A DNA stretch of 64,000 bases, taken from positions 37,548 through 101,547 of the forward strand of contig QGFZ01000004.1 of assembly GCA_003149065.1 (NCBI GenBank). Reading direction: 5' to 3'. Each line of letters begins with the position of its first letter. The first letter of the stretch is position 1. The translations under genes and the position numbers were made by a program. Source of the stretch: Ruminococcaceae bacterium R-25 (lineage in GTDB: Bacteria > Bacillota > Clostridia > Saccharofermentanales > Saccharofermentanaceae). Below are positions 60,779 to 64,000 of the stretch, piece by piece. Below the pieces are notes generated by a model. That model saw only the letters and a program-made list of their open reading frames with translations, did not search any database and was not told where the DNA came from.

Positions 60779-60830
60779 ATCGCAAATGCCTCCATTTTGA
60801 AAATAGAACCCAAGAAAAATTCAAGGGGTC

Positions 60831-60930
60831 TCAGGGATCTCCCTGACAAGTTGTATTTGTGTACGGGTTTATGGGCCCATGTGTACACAAATACGTTGCT
60901 TGTTGGGACATGGGACATAATTGTTGTCCC
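60831..60930. other. Inverted-repeat cluster, candidate oriT
   Basis: Three dyads lie in 100 bp upstream of the MobC-like gene: TCAGGGA/TCCCTGA (60831), GTATTTGTGTAC/GTACACAAATAC (60853 and 60883, perfect 12 bp), and GGGACA/TGTCCC (60905 and 60925). Such clusters next to mobC are typical of transfer origins, but operators or replication sites are also possible. Confidence 0.45.
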
Positions 60931-60940
60931 CAAAGGAAAG

Positions 60941-61285
60941 TTACTTGATTTCATAAGGAACCTCCTCGTCATCCGCAACCTCTTCAATGGTTGTAGCGTA
61001 CTTAGGAAAGACACCTTTCTCCCCAACTTGTTCATAGATGAGACAGACGCGATCACCTGGTTTTCTGTCATAGAAACCAAGATAATCCTGCCAGCCCCAT
61101 ACGGGAGCGATAATCTTCCTGCCATCATCGAATTCCAGAAAAACTCTGAGAATTCCATAATGGCCCTGCGCCATGAGAACAATACTCGCTTCGAATTTGC
61201 CGGGCTCGTAATTGAATTCGAAAGCGTTGGTATCAATACCAGATTTGTTGAACTCATTCCTACTTAAAACTTTTGTACCGATCAT
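60941..61285 (-). CDS. Element-encoded protein, unknown
   Basis: A 114-residue soluble, acidic protein (ILRVFLEFDDGRKIIAPVWG; KPGDRVCLIYEQVGEKG) with beta-barrel-like strands. GTGAGGTC precedes the start by 7 bp. I do not recognise the family. It is the first gene of the leftward cluster of the integrated element. Confidence 0.6.
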   Translation of the reverse strand: MIGTKVLSRNEFNKSGIDTNAFEFNYEPGKFEASIVLMAQGHYGILRVFLEFDDGRKIIAPVWGWQDYLGFYDRKPGDRVCLIYEQVGEKGVFPKYATTIEEVADDEEVPYEIK

Positions 61286-62076
61286 ATATTGACCTCACTT
61301 TTTTAGATTTTGCCGTCAATGAGGAAAGATATATTCACTACAAAAATTAAGCTTTTGCCTGCTCAGAGCTTTGCAGAAAAACAACAATTGATTTCAAGAT
61401 TGAGGCTTGGCTAAAAGCAAAACAATGCAGTAAACATCATCTCGGTAATCGACTGGCAATGTAAAAACACTCTGGATAGTGTTGATACCCGGCTTCAGAA
61501 CAAATCAACATAACAAGTTGTCAAGGTACAAACGTGATTAACACGTCTAAAAGAGATTTATTACCTCCAGTCTTTATTCTTCAAACAACTAACTTGAGAG
61601 ACTAACTATCTTTTCCTTTAGCTAAGCCTGACTACGAATAACTATTTGACTAATTAATTAATATATATATAGTTAATTCGTTTAAGTTGTTTGTAATGAG
61701 AGCATAAAATCAGAACAATCGTTTGTCAACGAGTTATAGTCCAATTAACAGGACTTATTCGAACGTTTACGATTCGATTGAAATTTTCTAGAGAACAAAA
61801 AATTCATTAATTATCTTAACGATCTTCTTAAGTGCTTTTTAGGAAATCAGCTCAATTCAGAACTGTGTAGACTTGTCCGATTAGTTCTGCTATGCCTAAG
61901 CTGATTCATTTGTGCAGCAATTATGTAGCAATTTTGTAGCGTTTTTGATTCATTTGGTCATACAAAACATGCTGAAAACCCTTTGAAATACGGCGTTTGG
62001 CGAAATGCTACATTCTGATTTTCACATATTTGACAATGCGATTATGTCTGCATAGACTGATGATGTGGAGGCGCCT
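61286..62076. other. AT-rich 790-bp non-coding stretch
   Basis: No gene with ribosome site is seen. It is much AT-richer than the rest (for example an alternating TA run near 61660) and separates divergent cargo and recombination genes. A promoter for the HTH gene lies at its right end: TTGACA (62030), 17 bp, TAGACT (62053). Confidence 0.5.
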
Positions 62077-62544
62077 ATGAACGGTAAAAACATCATAAAG
62101 TATAGGGAAGACAACGGGATATCCCAGATAGAATTAGCCAATGAACTTGGTGTTGCCAGATCCACATTATCTCGATGGGAGCAGAATAAAACAGTTCCTC
62201 GTGGTGAAGATTACGATCATTTACGCAAAATCATAGGCGATGAATATATTACCGACGAAGATCTTACCGAAGACAAGACGGCTATCGAGGCAATCGAAGT
62301 AGTGTCGGACAGAGTAGACAACATTTTATTTCAAGTAACACAAATTGAATCTAATCAAAGAAGCTTCGAGAATGAGGATAACAAGTCAAAGCTAAAGCAC
62401 AGAAGAATAAGGACGGTTGCAATAATTGTTACATGCATAATCATACTTGCCATTGTTATAGGAACATGGTTTTACCTGATGAATTATGGTTTTGGTGGCG
62501 ATATAGTTGAGGGTTCTGTAGGAATTGAGGATGTAGATGATTGA
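62077..62544 (+). CDS. Xre-type HTH protein with C-terminal membrane helix
   Basis: The 155-residue protein has an N-terminal helix-turn-helix (GISQIELANELGVARSTLSR), a charged middle and one transmembrane helix (TVAIIVTCIIILAIVIGTWF) followed by a short outer acidic tail. GGAGG 7 bp before ATG 62077 decides the start. A DNA-binding domain tied to the membrane suggests a one-component sensor. It lies 26 bp before the frameshifted secreted-protein gene. Confidence 0.82.
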   Translation: MNGKNIIKYREDNGISQIELANELGVARSTLSRWEQNKTVPRGEDYDHLRKIIGDEYITDEDLTEDKTAIEAIEVVSDRVDNILFQVTQIESNQRSFENEDNKSKLKHRRIRTVAIIVTCIIILAIVIGTWFYLMNYGFGGDIVEGSVGIEDVDD

Positions 62545-62570
62545 GATAACAATTGAAAGAAGAAAATAAA

Positions 62571-62902
62571 ATGAGAAAAACAATTGCTGTTCTACTGCTT
62601 CAATTGTATGTGTTGTGATTGGAACATTATCATCACTGGTTTTTGCCGATTATGGGATAAGAGGTCATGGCATAGATTCTGTATATAATGGTTCAAGTTG
62701 GGGTGAAAAGGCTTGGGTTACAGTGGGAACGCTGGGTTCTACATATGAACACCATGTGGATGTATGGGTTAAGAAAGGCAGTAGTAGCGTTAGGTACGGA
62801 GAAATGAAATATATAGCGCCAGCTAATTCTCAATATCATACATATTACTCGGCATTTGTTGATGGTACTGGCGGTACAGATAAACATGCTATTTATACCT
62901 AA
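62571..62902 (+). pseudogene. Small secreted protein gene with a frameshift in the signal peptide
   Basis: ATG 62571 begins MRKTIAVLLL, then the frame stops at 62616. One frame over, IVCVVIGTLSSLVFA continues a signal peptide and an 85-residue mature part (ADYGIRGHGIDSVYNGSSWG). Joining the two after about codon 10 restores a normal secreted protein. Either a base was lost or programmed slippage is used; GTG 62615 alone would give a truncated signal. Family not recognised. Confidence 0.6.
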
Positions 62903-62930
62903 TAATGAGTTGGTTAATAGGGCATAATTA

Positions 62931-62964
62931 ATTTCGGAGAGAAGCGCAAGCTTTTCTCCGAAAT
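62931..62964. other. 15-bp hairpin with GCAA loop
   Basis: ATTTCGGAGAGAAGC pairs with GCTTTTCTCCGAAAT (one G-T pair) around GCAA. No T-run follows. It separates the secreted-protein pseudogene from the lipoprotein gene. Confidence 0.7.
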
Positions 62965-62996
62965 ATCAGCAATATTCACATAGCATGGGGGCAATT

Positions 62997-64000
62997 ATGA
63001 GTGATAGGCTGATTGTAGTTACAAAGAAAATATTGGAGATGGTCATAGTTCTTTCGATAATGCTTTCGGTTGTTTCTTGCGATGCGGTATCTGTAGGGAA
63101 CAACGGTAAGAGGAAAAGCGTTGTCGCAAAGAATGATCCTTGGTTTGAGGGGGAATTAGTAGATATTGATGTTAGTCAAGGTTTAGATCCAGACAGACGT
63201 TTAACTAACATGTTTCCTAAACTTGCCGGAGCGGATGAAAAATTCATCGTTGTTTTAGCTGATGGCTCGTACAAGGTGGATGATTGGGGAACGATTAAGA
63301 GCAATTCAGATTATGTTATTAGAAATCTATTAATAATTGACAGAGCTACAAAGCAAACAGTTAAAATAATAGATTTGTATAGCCTGATTAAAGGTGATGA
63401 TTATATAAATGCCGTGTCATACCAAAATGGAACGGCCGCTGTAAGAGCTGAATCATGGGATTCGAAAGCACAAAGATCAATTGATAGAGAGTATACAATC
63501 GACATAGAGACAGAGACCGTAACCGGTTTCATTGATTATGGTGGTATAGATGATTTTTGGTTTAGAGGTTCTTACAAGGTCGGTAATTATAAAATAGATT
63601 CGCTTTATAGATATATGGTTGATGCGAACGAAAATCGATACTGGCTTTTAAGAATCACTTCTCCGGATGGAAATCAAACAGAGATTACTTTTGAAGATCA
63701 AGACGAATGGTATGATGAGCTTCCATCAATTTTTGCGTTAGATGATAGAACTGCGCTTGTTCCAATTGACAGAAAACCAGAATATGTTTTTTATAAACTG
63801 GATCTTACGAATTACAAGGCAACAAAGGCTGATTCAAAAGAATATCAATGGCTTGAGCCAAACAAGCTGAGACGTGCATCGAACGGTTCTGACGGCAAAG
63901 TATATTTTACAACACGAAGAGGTATCAGTTCGCTCGATTTTGAGAACAAGAATGCAAAGCAAGTATTTGATTTTAATAACTGTAATGTAAACAGAAGATA
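62997..64000 (+). CDS. Lipoprotein, 5' part (continues beyond window)
   Basis: The frame is open to the window end (334 codons). The product has a signal peptide (ILEMVIVLSIMLSVVSC) with a lipobox Cys and a beta-rich, propeller-like domain. Its last visible part (GISSLDFENKNAKQVFDFNN) matches GLSVADLENKTTERLINYDK of the 781-residue lipoprotein at 30387-32732, so it probably continues into a solute-binding domain. The ribosome site is weak (GGGGG). Confidence 0.75.
   Translation, partial: MSDRLIVVTKKILEMVIVLSIMLSVVSCDAVSVGNNGKRKSVVAKNDPWFEGELVDIDVSQGLDPDRRLTNMFPKLAGADEKFIVVLADGSYKVDDWGTIKSNSDYVIRNLLIIDRATKQTVKIIDLYSLIKGDDYINAVSYQNGTAAVRAESWDSKAQRSIDREYTIDIETETVTGFIDYGGIDDFWFRGSYKVGNYKIDSLYRYMVDANENRYWLLRITSPDGNQTEITFEDQDEWYDELPSIFALDDRTALVPIDRKPEYVFYKLDLTNYKATKADSKEYQWLEPNKLRRASNGSDGKVYFTTRRGISSLDFENKNAKQVFDFNNCNVNRR

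Noticed and set aside
61310..61430. 31-codon plus-strand frame in the AT-rich gap
   Set aside because: No ribosome site, no membrane or signal features, composition matches the gap.
61640..61690. Alternating TA run as a replication origin
   Set aside because: No replication protein, iterons or DnaA boxes recognised nearby; simple AT-richness suffices.

Overview
The window looks like chromosomal DNA from an anaerobic, Gram-positive gut- or rumen-type member of the Bacillota (class Clostridia). This is inferred from the purine-rich Shine-Dalgarno sites, the many lipoproteins, an Agr-type peptide signalling locus, a FeoA-FeoB fusion with a Cys-rich partner, LytS/YesN-type two-component genes, secreted glycoside hydrolases and Tn916-type recombination genes. 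The genus cannot be fixed from the sequence. No rRNA, tRNA, CRISPR array or transposase was found.

Layout. 1-3 kb: the tail of a radical SAM/SPASM enzyme, a lipoprotein and a GH3 beta-glucosidase. 3-11.4 kb: the most distinctive locus. Two related lipoprotein genes flank a small secreted protein, followed by two ABC permeases, an ATPase and a membrane-anchored protein. An AgrA/AgrC-like LytTR regulator and GHKL kinase come next, then agrB and a 46-residue agrD that lies inside a former gap. An almost identical LytTR-type direct repeat (TTTACATT, 20 bp spacing) precedes both the lipoprotein/ABC operon and agrBD, so the quorum system probably drives both. 11-17.5 kb: a GGDEF/EAL protein, an AraC regulator divergent from an ABC-2 exporter, and a DinB-like protein. 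18-23.8 kb: a TetR regulator with a perfect operator and two hydrolases, small lipoproteins, a putative metalloprotease and GH43. 24-26.6 kb: iron(II) uptake (feoAB) with duplicated operator-containing promoters.

26.8-35 kb: a glycosyltransferase, a macro-domain fusion, a kinase, a large solute-binding lipoprotein, a VWA protein and a DUF2130 protein. 35-46 kb: a sugar-sensing three-component system of the XylFII-LytS-YesN type, with an extra binding lipoprotein, upstream of a highly expressed-looking monosaccharide ABC transporter with two different permeases. 46.7-55 kb: a lipoprotein and a MoxR-Bat operon (MoxR, DUF58, two VWA proteins, a TPR protein with a Pro/Thr tail) ending with a membrane lipase. 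55-58.7 kb: an Rrf2 regulator, a carboxylesterase, a DUF1294-metallophosphoesterase fusion and a low-molecular-weight phosphatase. 58.9-64 kb: the AT-richer end of an integrated element with integrase, excisionase-like and MobC-like genes, an inverted-repeat cluster that could be oriT, an HTH-membrane protein, a frameshifted small secreted protein and a truncated lipoprotein.

Several intergenic regions (17.5, 26.7, 32.9, 46.4 and 57.2 kb) carry duplicated imperfect palindromes whose sequence is private to each locus. These are not explained by any gene or terminator.
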